DNA of 64,000 nucleotides from Faecalimonas sp. (GCA_029264305.1 JARICA010000009.1:62001-126000); one strand, 5' to 3'; counted from the first letter of the stretch, positions 15,856 through 25,685 are shown. Numbers and translations are program-made. The notes: generated by a model not told the origin, from the sequence alone.

Positions 15856-16242
15856 ATGGGGATTATACAAATAGGAGCAATTGGAGTTTTAGGAGCAATC
15901 TTAGCAATTCAGTTTAAAAATGGAAGATCTGAGTATGGGATTTACATCAGTATTGCATTGAGTATTCTTATTTTTTTCAGTATTGTAGGTCGTTTAGAAA
16001 TGATTGTACAAGCGATAAGAGCTATAGGAGAAAAAATACAAATAAAAAATACATATATTTTAACATTATTGAAAATGTTAGGTGTAACTTATGTGGCGGA
16101 ATTTTCATCTGCAATCTGTAGAGATGCAGGATATCAGACGATCGCACAACAAATAGAAATTTTTAGCAAATTAACGATTTTGGCGTTGAGTATGCCTATT
16201 TTATTAGCGTTGTTGGAAACTATACAGGCGTTTTTAGGGTAA
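15856..16242 (+). CDS. spoIIIAD: Stage III sporulation protein AD
   Basis: 128 residues, mostly hydrophobic, with the family segment LKMLGVTYVAEFSSAICRDAG following a short amphipathic loop. It is an integral membrane subunit of the SpoIIIA channel, related to SpoIIIAC over its hydrophobic parts. It starts 10 bases after spoIIIAC and is followed after five bases by spoIIIAE. Confidence 0.93.
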   Translation: MGIIQIGAIGVLGAILAIQFKNGRSEYGIYISIALSILIFFSIVGRLEMIVQAIRAIGEKIQIKNTYILTLLKMLGVTYVAEFSSAICRDAGYQTIAQQIEIFSKLTILALSMPILLALLETIQAFLG

Positions 16243-16247
16243 TCGAA

Positions 16248-17393
16248 ATGAAAAAAATAGGATTAGGTATCATTTTGTTTCTTTTTTGTTTTTGTATATC
16301 TGTCAAGGCATCTGAAATAACAGATATAGGAAATGAACAGAAAAAAGTGGAGGAGAATATATTAGAAACATTTGATTTTCGAGATGTAAATCAAGTACTG
16401 CGGGATATTTTGCCAAAAGAAAAGTTGGATTTTAGAAAAACGGTATGTGCAATCATAAAAGGTGATATGAAAATTTCTGTAAAATTATTGGAAAAACTTG
16501 TTTCAGAGAAGCTGCTATATGAGTTTAGAGAAAACAAAAAAACGATAGTACATATCTTGATTCTTGCTATTATTGCTGCAATTTTTACAAATTTTTCAAA
16601 TGTATTTCAAAATAAGCAAATTGGAGAAATTAGTTTTTATGTGTTGTATCTTTTGCTAATTACGATTTGTTTAAGTACTTTCCAAATTCTTATTGACGCA
16701 GTAGGAGGTAATTTAGAAAAATTAACAGCATTTATGCGTGTTTTAGGGCCACTTTATTTTTTGGCAGTTGCCATTTCAACAGGAAGTGGAACATCTATTA
16801 TTTTTTATAATTTACTTTTATTTTTAATTTATATTGTTGAATTACTTATTTTGAATTTTTTACTTCCACTTTTGCATATTTATATGGTAATTAGGGTGTT
16901 GAATAATCTTTCTTCAGAGGAGTATTTATCTAAATTTGCTGAGCTAATTGAATTTATTGTAACATGGACATTGAAGACGCTTCTTGCAGCGATTGTTGGA
17001 TTGAATGTAATACAAGGATTGATAAGTCCAGCAATAGACACTTTGAAGAGGGGCGTATTGACAAAAAGTGTAGAAGCAATTCCTGCGATTGGAGATGCAT
17101 TGGGAGGAACGGCAGAAATTGTTTTGGGGACAGCGGTTTTAGTGAAAAATGGTATAGGAGTAACAGGGGCAGTTATTTGTATTGCTATTTGTATTGTTCC
17201 GCTTTTGCAAATGTTTGTTATGACTTTTTTGTATAAACTGGTTTCTGCATTGATACAACCTATTTCAGATAAAAGGATTGTTGGATGTGTTTCTAGTATG
17301 GGAGAGGGATGTCAAATTCTTTTACGAGTCATTTTTACAACGGGAATGTTATTTTTTTTGACAATTGCTATTGTTACAGCAACAACGACTTAG
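16248..17393 (+). CDS. spoIIIAE: Stage III sporulation protein AE
   Basis: 381 residues. An N-terminal signal (residues 1-21) is followed by a ~90-residue extracytoplasmic part and about seven membrane helices. The conserved block KSVEAIPAIGDALGG (near residues 272-290) identifies SpoIIIAE, the largest membrane subunit of the channel. The order within the operon confirms the call. Confidence 0.94.
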   Translation: MKKIGLGIILFLFCFCISVKASEITDIGNEQKKVEENILETFDFRDVNQVLRDILPKEKLDFRKTVCAIIKGDMKISVKLLEKLVSEKLLYEFRENKKTIVHILILAIIAAIFTNFSNVFQNKQIGEISFYVLYLLLITICLSTFQILIDAVGGNLEKLTAFMRVLGPLYFLAVAISTGSGTSIIFYNLLLFLIYIVELLILNFLLPLLHIYMVIRVLNNLSSEEYLSKFAELIEFIVTWTLKTLLAAIVGLNVIQGLISPAIDTLKRGVLTKSVEAIPAIGDALGGTAEIVLGTAVLVKNGIGVTGAVICIAICIVPLLQMFVMTFLYKLVSALIQPISDKRIVGCVSSMGEGCQILLRVIFTTGMLFFLTIAIVTATTT

Positions 17394-17403
17394 GAGGGGA
17401 GAA

Positions 17404-17709
17404 ATGTTTGTTTTTTTATATGAATGGATTAGAAATATTGCGTTTTATTTGGTGATAATTACGGCGATTATTCAAATTCTTCCAAATGATACTTATAAAA
17501 AATATATTCATTTTTTTACAGGTTTAGTTTTGATTTTGCTTTTAATGACTCCAATACTAAAAATATTAGGAATGGAAAATTTGTCAGATCCTTTATGGAA
17601 GAAGGAAGGATTAAAATTAAAGATGGAAGAAATTAATAAAGAAAAAGAATATTTGCAAGGAGAACGTATAGAAGTGGAGGATATAAAGATTGGTGGAGCG
17701 AATAAATGA
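17404..17709 (+). CDS. spoIIIAF: Stage III sporulation protein AF
   Basis: ATG 17404 is chosen because AGGAGGGG stands just before it; the frame opens earlier inside spoIIIAE. 101 residues: two membrane helices (about 8-28 and 34-55) and a short charged tail. Bacillus SpoIIIAF is about twice as long and has a larger soluble domain, so this is a short version, as seen in other Lachnospiraceae. Its end overlaps the start of spoIIIAG by 20 bases. Confidence 0.88.
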   Translation: MFVFLYEWIRNIAFYLVIITAIIQILPNDTYKKYIHFFTGLVLILLLMTPILKILGMENLSDPLWKKEGLKLKMEEINKEKEYLQGERIEVEDIKIGGANK

Positions 17710-18247
17710 AATTTTATCTAAAAAACATCAGTGGCTTATTGTACTTCTTGTAGGTATATTACTTATGGTAATTGCAATTCCTTCAGAAAAGAAAAAGGAT
17801 AGACAGGAACCAATAGAAAAAGTGTCTGAAAAAACTACTATTTCGTCTTATACAACAAAATTGGAAACAAGATTAGAAAAAGTATTGGGACAGGTGGTTG
17901 GAGTGGGAAAAACAAAAGTGATGATTACATTAAAGTCTACTGCGGAAAAAGTAATTGAGAAGGACAATGAAAATACGGATCAGTCTATAGAGGAAGAAGA
18001 TGCGCAAGGAGGAAAAAGAAAAACAAAAGATTATAATAAAAAAGAAACAACAATTTATGAAGGGGGGAATGAAGAGCAGAAACCATATGTAAAAAAAGAA
18101 ATGACACCAGAGATAGAAGGAATTATTGTGATTGCAGAAGGTGGTGGGAATCCAACGATTGTTAAAAATATTACTGAAGCAGTTTTGGCATTATTTGATG
18201 TAAACACACATAAAATTAAGATAATGAAAATGAATCAAAGAAAATAG
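17690..18247 (+). CDS. spoIIIAG: Stage III sporulation protein AG
   Basis: 185 residues. Starts at TTG 17690 or GTG 17693; GGAGG at 17676-17680 suits either. One N-terminal membrane helix (about 14-31) is followed by a ring-building domain: LEKVLGQVVGVGKTKVMITL and, near the end, EGIIVIAEGGGNPTIVKNI. SpoIIIAG forms a large ring in the space between mother cell and forespore. The insert between these blocks (KRKTKDYNKKETT) is the variable loop of the family. Confidence 0.93.
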   Translation: MVERINEILSKKHQWLIVLLVGILLMVIAIPSEKKKDRQEPIEKVSEKTTISSYTTKLETRLEKVLGQVVGVGKTKVMITLKSTAEKVIEKDNENTDQSIEEEDAQGGKRKTKDYNKKETTIYEGGNEEQKPYVKKEMTPEIEGIIVIAEGGGNPTIVKNITEAVLALFDVNTHKIKIMKMNQRK

Positions 18248-18257
18248 GAGGAATATT

Positions 18258-18860
18258 TTGAAACGTCTATTTAAGAAAAATCAAATTATTATTACGACAT
18301 TGGCAATTATGATTGCAATAGCAGGATATTTAAATTATTCTGGTAAAAGTTTTGGGGAGAATTCTGTACAGGAAACAAATGGAGAACTTTCAAACAAAGA
18401 TTTACTAGATATTTCAGAAGAATCAACAGGAGATATCGAAAGTCATGATGGAGAAGTAGCAGATGGAAGCGTAGATGGAACTCCAGGAGAAGCAGTTTTG
18501 ACTAGTGGAGTTGTAGCAGAAGCAAAAGTGACAAGAGAACAAGTAAGAGCGAAAAACAAAGAAACTTTGCAAGGGATTATTGATAATAAAAATATAAGTG
18601 AAGAACAAAAGAAAGATGCTGTTGCTCAAATGGTAGAAATGACTGAACTTGCAGAAAAAGAGGCGGCAGTAGAAACATTATTAGCCTCAAAAGGATTTAA
18701 AGAGGCGGTGGTAAGTTTAACTAAAGATTCAGCGGATATTGTTGTTGGAAAATCAGAATTAACAGATGCAAATAGAGCGCAAATAGAGGATATAGTAACG
18801 AGAAAGACAGATGTTGCTCCAGCGAATATCGTTATCACTCCTATTAAAGAGAAAAAATAG
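18258..18860 (+). CDS. spoIIIAH: Stage III sporulation protein AH
   Basis: 200 residues. A single N-terminal membrane helix (about 9-26) precedes a low-complexity acidic linker and a C-terminal ring-building domain (about 90-200; EQVRAKNKETLQGIIDN, then DIVVGKSELTD). SpoIIIAH binds SpoIIQ from the forespore to bridge the two membranes. Last gene of the operon. No clear terminator lies in the 69 bases before prfC, so some read-through is possible. Confidence 0.93.
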   Translation: MKRLFKKNQIIITTLAIMIAIAGYLNYSGKSFGENSVQETNGELSNKDLLDISEESTGDIESHDGEVADGSVDGTPGEAVLTSGVVAEAKVTREQVRAKNKETLQGIIDNKNISEEQKKDAVAQMVEMTELAEKEAAVETLLASKGFKEAVVSLTKDSADIVVGKSELTDANRAQIEDIVTRKTDVAPANIVITPIKEKK

Positions 18861-18929
18861 TTTATCCTTGAAAAAAGTAACAAAAGAGGGTATCATAAAG
18901 ACTGCGATTGTGAAAAGAGGAGAATACAA

Positions 18930-20522
18930 ATGTCAAATAGAATAAATGAAATAAAAAAACGAAGAACTTTTGCGATTATTTCGCATCCGGATGCGGGAAA
19001 GACAACTTTAACAGAGAAATTTTTATTGTATGGAGGAGCGATTAATCAAGCAGGTTCAGTAAAAGGAAAAGCGACAGCAAAACATGCGGTATCAGACTGG
19101 ATGGAGATAGAAAAGGAAAGAGGTATTTCGGTAACTTCATCAGTGCTTCAGTTTAATTATGATGATTATTGTATCAATATTTTGGATACACCTGGACACC
19201 AAGACTTTTCGGAAGATACATACCGTACATTAATGGCAGCAGATTCAGCAGTTATGGTTATTGATGCATCAAAAGGTGTCGAAGCACAGACAAGAAAATT
19301 ATTTAAAGTATGTGTAATGCGTCATATTCCAATTTTTACGTTTATTAATAAGATGGATAGAGAAGCTAGGGATACATTTGAATTGTTAGATGATATAGAG
19401 AAAGAATTGGGAATAGCAACTTGTCCGATTAATTGGCCAATTGGGTCTGGAAAGGAATTTAAAGGGGTATTTGATAGAGAACATAGAGAGATTGAATTGT
19501 TTTCAGATACAAAAAAAGGAACAAGTATAGGAGAAGTGAAGAAAGTTGCATTAAATGATCCTTGTGTGGAAACATTAATTAGTGAGGATCAGAGAATGCA
19601 GTTGGAAGAAGAAATTGAGTTATTAGATGGAGCAAGTGCTGAATTTGATCAAGAATTAGTAAATAAAGGGGAACTTTCACCAGTATTTTTTGGTTCGGCA
19701 TTGACAAATTTTGGTGTGGAAACATTTCTACAGCATTTTTTAGCAATGACATCATCACCTTTGCCAAGAAAATCTGATGAAGGGGAAATTGACCCTATTA
19801 AAGAAGAAGATTTTTCAGCATTTGTTTTCAAAATTCAAGCGAATATGAATAAAGCCCATCGAGATAGAATTGCTTTTATGCGAATTTGTTCTGGAGAATT
19901 TGATGCTGGTATGGAAGTGTTTCATATACAAGGTGGTAAAAAAGTTCGTTTATCACAACCACAGCAAATGATGGCAAGTGAAAGAAAAATGGTAGAAAAA
20001 GCATATGGTGGAGATATTATCGGTGTGTTTGATCCTGGAATTTTTTCTATTGGAGACACGCTTACAACGTCACCTAGAAAATTTGCTTATGAAGGTATCC
20101 CAACATTTGCGCCGGAACATTTTGCAAGAGTACGTCAGGTGGATACAATGAAAAGAAAACAGTTTATTAAAGGAATTAATCAGATTGCGCAAGAAGGAGC
20201 AATTCAGATTTTTCAAGAATACAACACGGGCATGGAGGAGATTATCGTTGGTGTTGTAGGTGAACTGCAATTTGATGTATTAAAATATCGTCTAGAAAAT
20301 GAATATAATGTAGAAATAAGAATGGAAAGACTTCCATATGAACATATTCGTTGGATTGAAAATGAAGAATTGGATTTAGATAGACTTGTTGGAACTTCAG
20401 ATATGAAGAAAATTAAAGATCTAAAAGATAGACCGTTGTTATTATTTGTACACAGTTGGAGTATTCGTATGACAGAAGAACGAAATGAAGGATTAAAATT
20501 ATCTGAGTTTGGACGTTCTTAA
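18930..20522 (+). CDS. prfC: Peptide chain release factor 3
   Basis: 530 residues. RF3 is the translational GTPase that removes RF1/RF2 from the ribosome after termination. G1 (HPDAGKTT), G2 (ISVTSSV), G3 (DTPGHQDFSEDTYRTL) and G4 (NKMD) are intact, and the KRKQFIKGINQIAQEGA and ELQFDVLKYRL segments identify RF3 rather than EF-G. It begins with GAGG eight bases upstream. Confidence 0.96.
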   Translation: MSNRINEIKKRRTFAIISHPDAGKTTLTEKFLLYGGAINQAGSVKGKATAKHAVSDWMEIEKERGISVTSSVLQFNYDDYCINILDTPGHQDFSEDTYRTLMAADSAVMVIDASKGVEAQTRKLFKVCVMRHIPIFTFINKMDREARDTFELLDDIEKELGIATCPINWPIGSGKEFKGVFDREHREIELFSDTKKGTSIGEVKKVALNDPCVETLISEDQRMQLEEEIELLDGASAEFDQELVNKGELSPVFFGSALTNFGVETFLQHFLAMTSSPLPRKSDEGEIDPIKEEDFSAFVFKIQANMNKAHRDRIAFMRICSGEFDAGMEVFHIQGGKKVRLSQPQQMMASERKMVEKAYGGDIIGVFDPGIFSIGDTLTTSPRKFAYEGIPTFAPEHFARVRQVDTMKRKQFIKGINQIAQEGAIQIFQEYNTGMEEIIVGVVGELQFDVLKYRLENEYNVEIRMERLPYEHIRWIENEELDLDRLVGTSDMKKIKDLKDRPLLLFVHSWSIRMTEERNEGLKLSEFGRS

Positions 20523-20531
20523 ACTTTGTCT

Positions 20532-20559
20532 TTGCAAACTGTAGTAAATTTGTTATAAT
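20532..20559 (+). promoter_or_regulatory. Promoter of the Asp23/Gls24 gene
   Basis: TTGCAA (20532-20537), 16-base spacer, TATAAT (20554-20559). Confidence 0.75.
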
Positions 20560-20595
20560 AACAAGAGATAACAAACCAGTTAGGAGGTTTAAGAT

Positions 20596-20976
20596 ATGGG
20601 AAAAGAAGAAAGAAATGCTTATACGATACAATCAGATGAAAATTTAGGAGAAGTAAAAATTGCTGACGAAGTAGTGGCAATTATTGCGGGATTAGCAGCA
20701 ATGGAAGTGGACGGAGTTGCTTCTATGGCAGGTAATGCAACAAGAGATCTTATTGGCAAACTTGGAATGAAAACACTGTCTAAAGGTGTTAAAGTGGACG
20801 TGTTAGAAGGGATTGTTACTGTTTGCATGAACTTGAATTTAAAATACGGATATAGCATCAAAGAAATTTCAGGAAGAGTACAGGAAAAAGTGAAGACTGC
20901 AATTGAGAATATGACAGGACTTACCGTGGCGGACGTGAATATTCGTATTGCAGGAGTGGAAATGGATACACAGTAA
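20596..20976 (+). CDS. Asp23/Gls24 family envelope stress protein (YloU/AmaP-like)
   Basis: 126 residues. The family core is clear: GEVKIADEVVAIIAGLAAMEVDGVASM near the start, then VDVLEGIVTVCMNLNLKYG and a C-terminal VADVNIRIAGVEM. Asp23 family proteins sit at the cytoplasmic side of the membrane and take part in envelope homeostasis. In many Firmicutes one copy precedes nusB, exactly as here. It has its own promoter and terminator. Confidence 0.92.
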   Translation: MGKEERNAYTIQSDENLGEVKIADEVVAIIAGLAAMEVDGVASMAGNATRDLIGKLGMKTLSKGVKVDVLEGIVTVCMNLNLKYGYSIKEISGRVQEKVKTAIENMTGLTVADVNIRIAGVEMDTQ

Positions 20977-20981
20977 ACGCG

Positions 20982-21013
20982 AAAGGAAAACAGTTTTTCT
21001 GTTTTCCTTTTTT
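20982..21013 (+). terminator. Terminator after the Asp23 gene
   Basis: Twelve-pair perfect stem AAAGGAAAACAG / CTGTTTTCCTTT, five-base loop, followed by a T-run. Confidence 0.85.
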
Positions 21014-21028
21014 AATAAGTATTCAGCA

Positions 21029-21057
21029 TTGGATTTCCTTATAAAATGTAGTATAAT
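21029..21057 (+). promoter_or_regulatory. Promoter of the nusB-recN cluster
   Basis: TTGGAT (21029-21034), 17-base spacer, TATAAT (21052-21057). The genes from nusB to recN are closely spaced and have no internal terminator that I could see. Confidence 0.75.
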
Positions 21058-21107
21058 ATACGAATTAGAAAGATACTAAATGAAGAAGATGATAGAGAGG
21101 ATAAAAA

Positions 21108-21506
21108 ATGGGAAGAACAGAATTAAGACAGCATATTTTTAAAATGCTATTTTTAATAGAATTTAATGGGAAAGATGAGATGTCCGAACAGATAGAACTT
21201 TATTTAGAGAATATAGAAGATTTGTCGGAGAAAGACAGAGCATATATAGAGAATAAGTATCAGCTAATTGTAGAGAAAGTAGAAGAAATTGATCAACTTT
21301 TGAATGAAAACACAACAGGCTGGAAAACGACTAGAATGAATAAGGTAGATTTAACAATTCTTCGTCTTGCAACATATGAAATTAAGTGGGATGAAGATGT
21401 TCCGGTAGGAGTTGCTATTAACGAGGCGGTTGAACTTGCTAAGAAGTACAGCAGTGAAGAAGGGGCTTCTTTTGTAAATGGTGTACTTGGGAAATTAGTA
21501 AATTAG
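21108..21506 (+). CDS. nusB: Transcription antitermination factor NusB
   Basis: 132 residues, all-helical. Opening GRTELRQHIFKMLF, the WKTTRMNKVDLTILRLATYEI block and the ending PVGVAINEAVELAKKYSSEEGASFVNGVLGKL are diagnostic. NusB with NusE (S10) binds boxA RNA in rRNA operon antitermination. It heads the conserved clostridial cluster with xseAB, ispA, dxs and others. Confidence 0.96.
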   Translation: MGRTELRQHIFKMLFLIEFNGKDEMSEQIELYLENIEDLSEKDRAYIENKYQLIVEKVEEIDQLLNENTTGWKTTRMNKVDLTILRLATYEIKWDEDVPVGVAINEAVELAKKYSSEEGASFVNGVLGKLVN

Positions 21507-21516
21507 GAGTAGTCCA

Positions 21517-22752
21517 ATGCGTAATGTATATTCGGTTAAACAAGTCAATTCATATATCAAAAATATGTTTACACAGGACTTTATGTTAAACCGTATTTAT
21601 GTAAAAGGGGAAGTATCCAATTGTAAATATCATACATCGGGTCATATCTATTTTTCTTTAAAAGATGAGTCCGGAACGTTAGCCTGCATTATGTTTGCAG
21701 GACAACGGGCGGGGCTTACTTTTCGTATGCGAGAAGGTCAGCAAGTCGTCGTTCTGGGCAATATCACAACTTATGAAAGAGATGGAAAATATCAGCTTTA
21801 TGCCAGAGAAATTATTCTAGATGGTGCAGGGCTATTATATGAGAAATTTGAAACATTAAAAAGGGAATTAGAAGAAATGGGTATGTTTGCCCAAGAATAT
21901 AAGCAGCCTATTCCCTTTTATGCAAAAAGAATAGGAATTGTTACCGCACCTACAGGGGCAGCAATACAAGATATTATGAATATTGCATCAAGAAGGAATC
22001 CTTATGTACAATTGATTTTGTATCCAGCCTTAGTACAAGGAAAAGATGCACCTGAAAGTATTGTAAAGGGGATTAAAATATTAGAAGAAAAGCAAGTGGA
22101 CTTGATGATTGTCGGTAGAGGAGGCGGTTCGATAGAAGATTTGTGGGCGTTTAATGAAGAAAGTGTAGCTAGAGCAATTTTTGATTGTTCTATTCCTATT
22201 ATTTCAGCAGTAGGCCATGAGACAGATACAACAATTGCAGATTATGTAGCGGATTTGAGAGCACCAACACCTTCTGCAGCTGCAGAACTTGCTGTTACAG
22301 AGTACAGCCAGTTAAAAGAAAAGATGTATGATTGTGAGATACAATTGAAAAGAAATTTAAGACAAGTTATTATTAGAAAACGTACATTTCTTAAGCAGTA
22401 TGAAATTCGGATGAAGTATTTACAACCATATAATCGATTGCGCGAGCAAAAACAACGTTTAATTGGTATGGAAGAAAAAATTCGTATTCTTATGGAAAAA
22501 AAGCTAGAAAGAGCAAAGTATGAATTTTCTGTGCGTTTAGAAAGTATGAAAGCACTATCCCCTTTAGAAAAATTGAGCAAAGGATTTGGCTATATAACTC
22601 GAAAAGATGGAACGGCGATTAAAAGTGTAAAACAAGTAAAAATAAATGATACACTAAAAATAGAGTTAAAAGATGGAACGGTTTATACAAAAGTGATAGA
22701 TAGAATTAAGGAGGAAGAAAATGGAAGAGAAGACACTGGAGGAAGTGTTTAA
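21517..22752 (+). CDS. xseA: Exodeoxyribonuclease VII large subunit
   Basis: 411 residues. An N-terminal OB fold (VKGEVSNCKYHTSGHIYFSLKD) is followed by the catalytic region with the family motifs GIVTAPTGAAIQDI, VGRGGGSIEDLWAFN and VGHETDTTIAD. Exo VII degrades single-stranded DNA from both ends. Its 3' end overlaps xseB by 32 bases, the usual coupling of the two subunits. Confidence 0.96.
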   Translation: MRNVYSVKQVNSYIKNMFTQDFMLNRIYVKGEVSNCKYHTSGHIYFSLKDESGTLACIMFAGQRAGLTFRMREGQQVVVLGNITTYERDGKYQLYAREIILDGAGLLYEKFETLKRELEEMGMFAQEYKQPIPFYAKRIGIVTAPTGAAIQDIMNIASRRNPYVQLILYPALVQGKDAPESIVKGIKILEEKQVDLMIVGRGGGSIEDLWAFNEESVARAIFDCSIPIISAVGHETDTTIADYVADLRAPTPSAAAELAVTEYSQLKEKMYDCEIQLKRNLRQVIIRKRTFLKQYEIRMKYLQPYNRLREQKQRLIGMEEKIRILMEKKLERAKYEFSVRLESMKALSPLEKLSKGFGYITRKDGTAIKSVKQVKINDTLKIELKDGTVYTKVIDRIKEEENGREDTGGSV

Positions 22753-22924
22753 CCAACTGGATACGGTTATAAAGGATATGGAAAGAGAAGACATTTCTTT
22801 AGAGGATTCTTTTCAGCTGTATCATAAAGGTATGCAGATGCTAAAAATATGTAACGAAAAGATAGACGCGGTTGAGAAAAAAATGTTGATTTTGGACGGA
22901 GAAGGAGCAGAACATGAATTTTAA
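22721..22924 (+). CDS. xseB: Exodeoxyribonuclease VII small subunit
   Basis: 67 residues. Two-helix protein with the standard LEEVFNQLDTVIKDMERED and LEDSFQLYHKGMQ blocks. Several copies bind each XseA subunit. AAGGAGG lies eight bases upstream, inside xseA. The end overlaps ispA by 11 bases. Confidence 0.95.
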   Translation: MEEKTLEEVFNQLDTVIKDMEREDISLEDSFQLYHKGMQMLKICNEKIDAVEKKMLILDGEGAEHEF

Positions 22925-23804
22925 TGAGTTAAGAGAAGCGAAAGTAGCGGAAATAGAAGGTGTTCTGAAAAAATATTTGCCAAACGCATCAGGACATCAA
23001 AAAAAGATTATGGAGGCAATGGAATATAATCTTATGGCAGGTGGGAAAAGAGTGCGTCCTATGCTAATGAAAGAAACATATGAAATGTTTGGTGGAACGG
23101 AAGAGATTATAGAACCGTTTATGGTAGCAATAGAAATGATTCATACATATTCTCTTATTCATGATGATCTTCCAGCCATGGATAATGATGATTATAGAAG
23201 AGGAAGAAAGACAACGCATATTGTTTATGGGGAAGCTATGGGAATATTAGCAGGAGATGCGTTACTAAATTATGCCTTTGAAACCGCCTCAAAAGCATTT
23301 GATATGAAGAAGGAAGATAGTTATTTAATTGGAAAAGCACTTCAGATTCTCGGAAAGAAATCGGGGATTTATGGGATGATAGGTGGTCAAGTAGTTGATG
23401 TAACGGCAGCGGGAACAAGAGTAGATAAAGATGTGCTAGATTTTATCTATGATTTAAAAACAAGTGCGCTAATAGAAGCTTCGATGATGATAGGGGCGAT
23501 TTTAGCAGGTGCTACAGAAAAAGAAGTGATGATTGTTGAGAATTCAGCAAAAAAAGTTGGGCTTGCATTTCAGATTCAGGATGATATTTTAGATGTAATA
23601 AGTACAGAAGAAGTGCTTGGTAAACCAATTCGTAGCGACGAAAAAAATGAAAAAACTACTTATGTGACATTAGAAGGATTTGAAAAAGCGAAAGAGCAGG
23701 TTGAAAAACTTTCGATAGAGGCGATTACGATGCTACAAGGATTGAACAGGGAGAATCTATATTTAATAGCTCTTTTGGAGAAATTGATTTACAGAGAAAA
23801 ATAA
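22914..23804 (+). CDS. ispA: Farnesyl/geranyl diphosphate synthase (polyprenyl synthetase)
   Basis: 296 residues. First Asp-rich motif DDLPAMDNDD with RRGRKT just after it, and second motif DDILD near residue 223 bind Mg-diphosphate. GGKRVRP is the isopentenyl-diphosphate site. It condenses IPP and DMAPP to C10/C15 (perhaps C20) prenyl diphosphates for undecaprenol and quinones. It is next to dxs, the entry enzyme of the same MEP isoprenoid route. Confidence 0.93.
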   Translation: MNFNELREAKVAEIEGVLKKYLPNASGHQKKIMEAMEYNLMAGGKRVRPMLMKETYEMFGGTEEIIEPFMVAIEMIHTYSLIHDDLPAMDNDDYRRGRKTTHIVYGEAMGILAGDALLNYAFETASKAFDMKKEDSYLIGKALQILGKKSGIYGMIGGQVVDVTAAGTRVDKDVLDFIYDLKTSALIEASMMIGAILAGATEKEVMIVENSAKKVGLAFQIQDDILDVISTEEVLGKPIRSDEKNEKTTYVTLEGFEKAKEQVEKLSIEAITMLQGLNRENLYLIALLEKLIYREK

Positions 23805-23816
23805 AGGAGTACATAT

Positions 23817-25682
23817 ATGGTACTAGAACGAATTCAAAAAGAAAATGATATCAAAAAACTGAATGAACAGGAACTTTTTGTTTTAGCAGATGAAATTCGT
23901 ACATTTTTAATTGAAAAGATAAGTGTGACTGGAGGACACCTTGCTTCTAACTTAGGGGTAGTTGAACTTACAATGGCAATGCACCTTGCATTTGAACTTC
24001 CGCAAGATAGAATGATTTGGGATGTTGGGCATCAAGCGTATACGCATAAGTTGTTAACGGGAAGAAAAGCAGGATTTGATGACTTGCGTAAACATGGAGG
24101 CATGAGTGGATTTCCAAAAAGAAAGGAAAGTGACTGTGATGCGTTTGATACAGGACATAGTTCTACATCTATATCAGCAGGACTAGGTTATGTAGAGGCA
24201 AGAGAGATTTTGGGAGAGAAACATCATGTGATTTCAGTAATAGGTGATGGTTCTCTTACTGGAGGAATGGCATATGAGGCCTTAAATAATGCTTCACATT
24301 TAAACAGTAACTTTATTATTGTTCTCAATGATAATAATATGTCTATTTCGAAAAATGTAGGTGGAATGTCTAAGTACTTGGATGGTCTTCGAACAGCTGA
24401 TGCTTACACAGGACTTAAGAAGGGGGTTGAATCAACATTAAGACAGATTCCAGTAGCTGGTAAACCGTTAGTTTCACATTTAAAGAAAACGAAAAGTAGT
24501 ATCAAACAACTTTTTGTGCCAGGAATGTTTTTTGAAGATATGGGAATTACTTATCTTGGTCCGATCGATGGACATGATGTGAAAGCTTTATATAGAACAT
24601 TTATGGAAGCAAAAAAATTAAATAATGCTGTATTAGTACATGTTATTACTAAAAAAGGAAAAGGATATCTTCCAGCTGAAGAATTTCCATCCAAGTTTCA
24701 TGGAACCGGTCCATTTGCAATTGAAACAGGGGAAGCATTGGCTAAAAAAGAGAAGGACACATATACAGATGTTTTTGGAAAAGTAATGTGTGATTTAGCA
24801 GCAAAAGATGATAAAATTGTAGCAATTACAGCAGCAATGTCAGATGGGACAGGCCTTGCAGAATTTGCTAAAAGATACAAAAAAAGATTTTTTGATGTAG
24901 GGATTGCAGAAGAGCATGCGGTTACATTTGCGGCAGGTTTGGCAGCCGGTGGGTTAAAACCAGTGTTTGCGGTATATTCGTCTTTTTTGCAAAGAGCATA
25001 TGATCAAGTGATACATGATGTTGCATTACAGAATTTACCTGTTGTATTTGCGGTAGACCGAGCTGGTATTGTAGGAAATGATGGTGAGACACATCAAGGA
25101 ATTTTTGATTTATCATTTTTGTCAAGTATTCCGAATATGACAATTATTTCTCCAAAAAATCGTTGGGAATTGGCAGATATGATTCGTTATGCAATTAGCT
25201 ATGAAGCACCAATAGCAATTCGTTATCCAAGAGGCAATGCGTATATGGGATTAAAAGAATATCGGAAACCGATTAAGTTTCAAACAAGTGAAACTATTTA
25301 CGAAGAGGATGGAATTGCTTTATTTTCTGTCGGACATATGATGGAAGTTGCAGAAAAGGTAAGAGAGAAATTAAAAGAAATTGGTTATAATTGTAGTTTG
25401 ATCAATAGTAGATTTGTAAAACCAATTGATGAAAATATTTTGGAAGAAATGGCAAAAGAACATACATTGTTTGTGACTATCGAAGAGAACGTTTTATCGG
25501 GTGGTTATGGAGAAAAAGTGCAAGATTATGTTATGCAACATCATCTTGCAGTGGATGTACTGAAGATAGGAGTTCCTGATGAATATGTGGAACATGGAAA
25601 CATTGATGTTTTAAGAAAAGAAATTATGTTAGATGATGAATCTATTGTGAAACAAATTATTGCACAATATATTGGGAGATAA
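23817..25682 (+). CDS. dxs: 1-deoxy-D-xylulose-5-phosphate synthase
   Basis: 621 residues. Makes DXP from pyruvate and glyceraldehyde 3-phosphate using thiamine diphosphate. The TPP motif runs from GDGSLTGGMAYEAL to NDNNMSIS. The central domain has GIAEEHAVTFAAGLA (catalytic Glu) and VDRAGIVGNDGETHQG, and a transketolase C-terminal domain follows. AAGGAG lies before the ATG. Co-located with ispA, tlyA and nadK. Confidence 0.97.
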   Translation: MVLERIQKENDIKKLNEQELFVLADEIRTFLIEKISVTGGHLASNLGVVELTMAMHLAFELPQDRMIWDVGHQAYTHKLLTGRKAGFDDLRKHGGMSGFPKRKESDCDAFDTGHSSTSISAGLGYVEAREILGEKHHVISVIGDGSLTGGMAYEALNNASHLNSNFIIVLNDNNMSISKNVGGMSKYLDGLRTADAYTGLKKGVESTLRQIPVAGKPLVSHLKKTKSSIKQLFVPGMFFEDMGITYLGPIDGHDVKALYRTFMEAKKLNNAVLVHVITKKGKGYLPAEEFPSKFHGTGPFAIETGEALAKKEKDTYTDVFGKVMCDLAAKDDKIVAITAAMSDGTGLAEFAKRYKKRFFDVGIAEEHAVTFAAGLAAGGLKPVFAVYSSFLQRAYDQVIHDVALQNLPVVFAVDRAGIVGNDGETHQGIFDLSFLSSIPNMTIISPKNRWELADMIRYAISYEAPIAIRYPRGNAYMGLKEYRKPIKFQTSETIYEEDGIALFSVGHMMEVAEKVREKLKEIGYNCSLINSRFVKPIDENILEEMAKEHTLFVTIEENVLSGGYGEKVQDYVMQHHLAVDVLKIGVPDEYVEHGNIDVLRKEIMLDDESIVKQIIAQYIGR

Positions 25683-25685
25683 AAA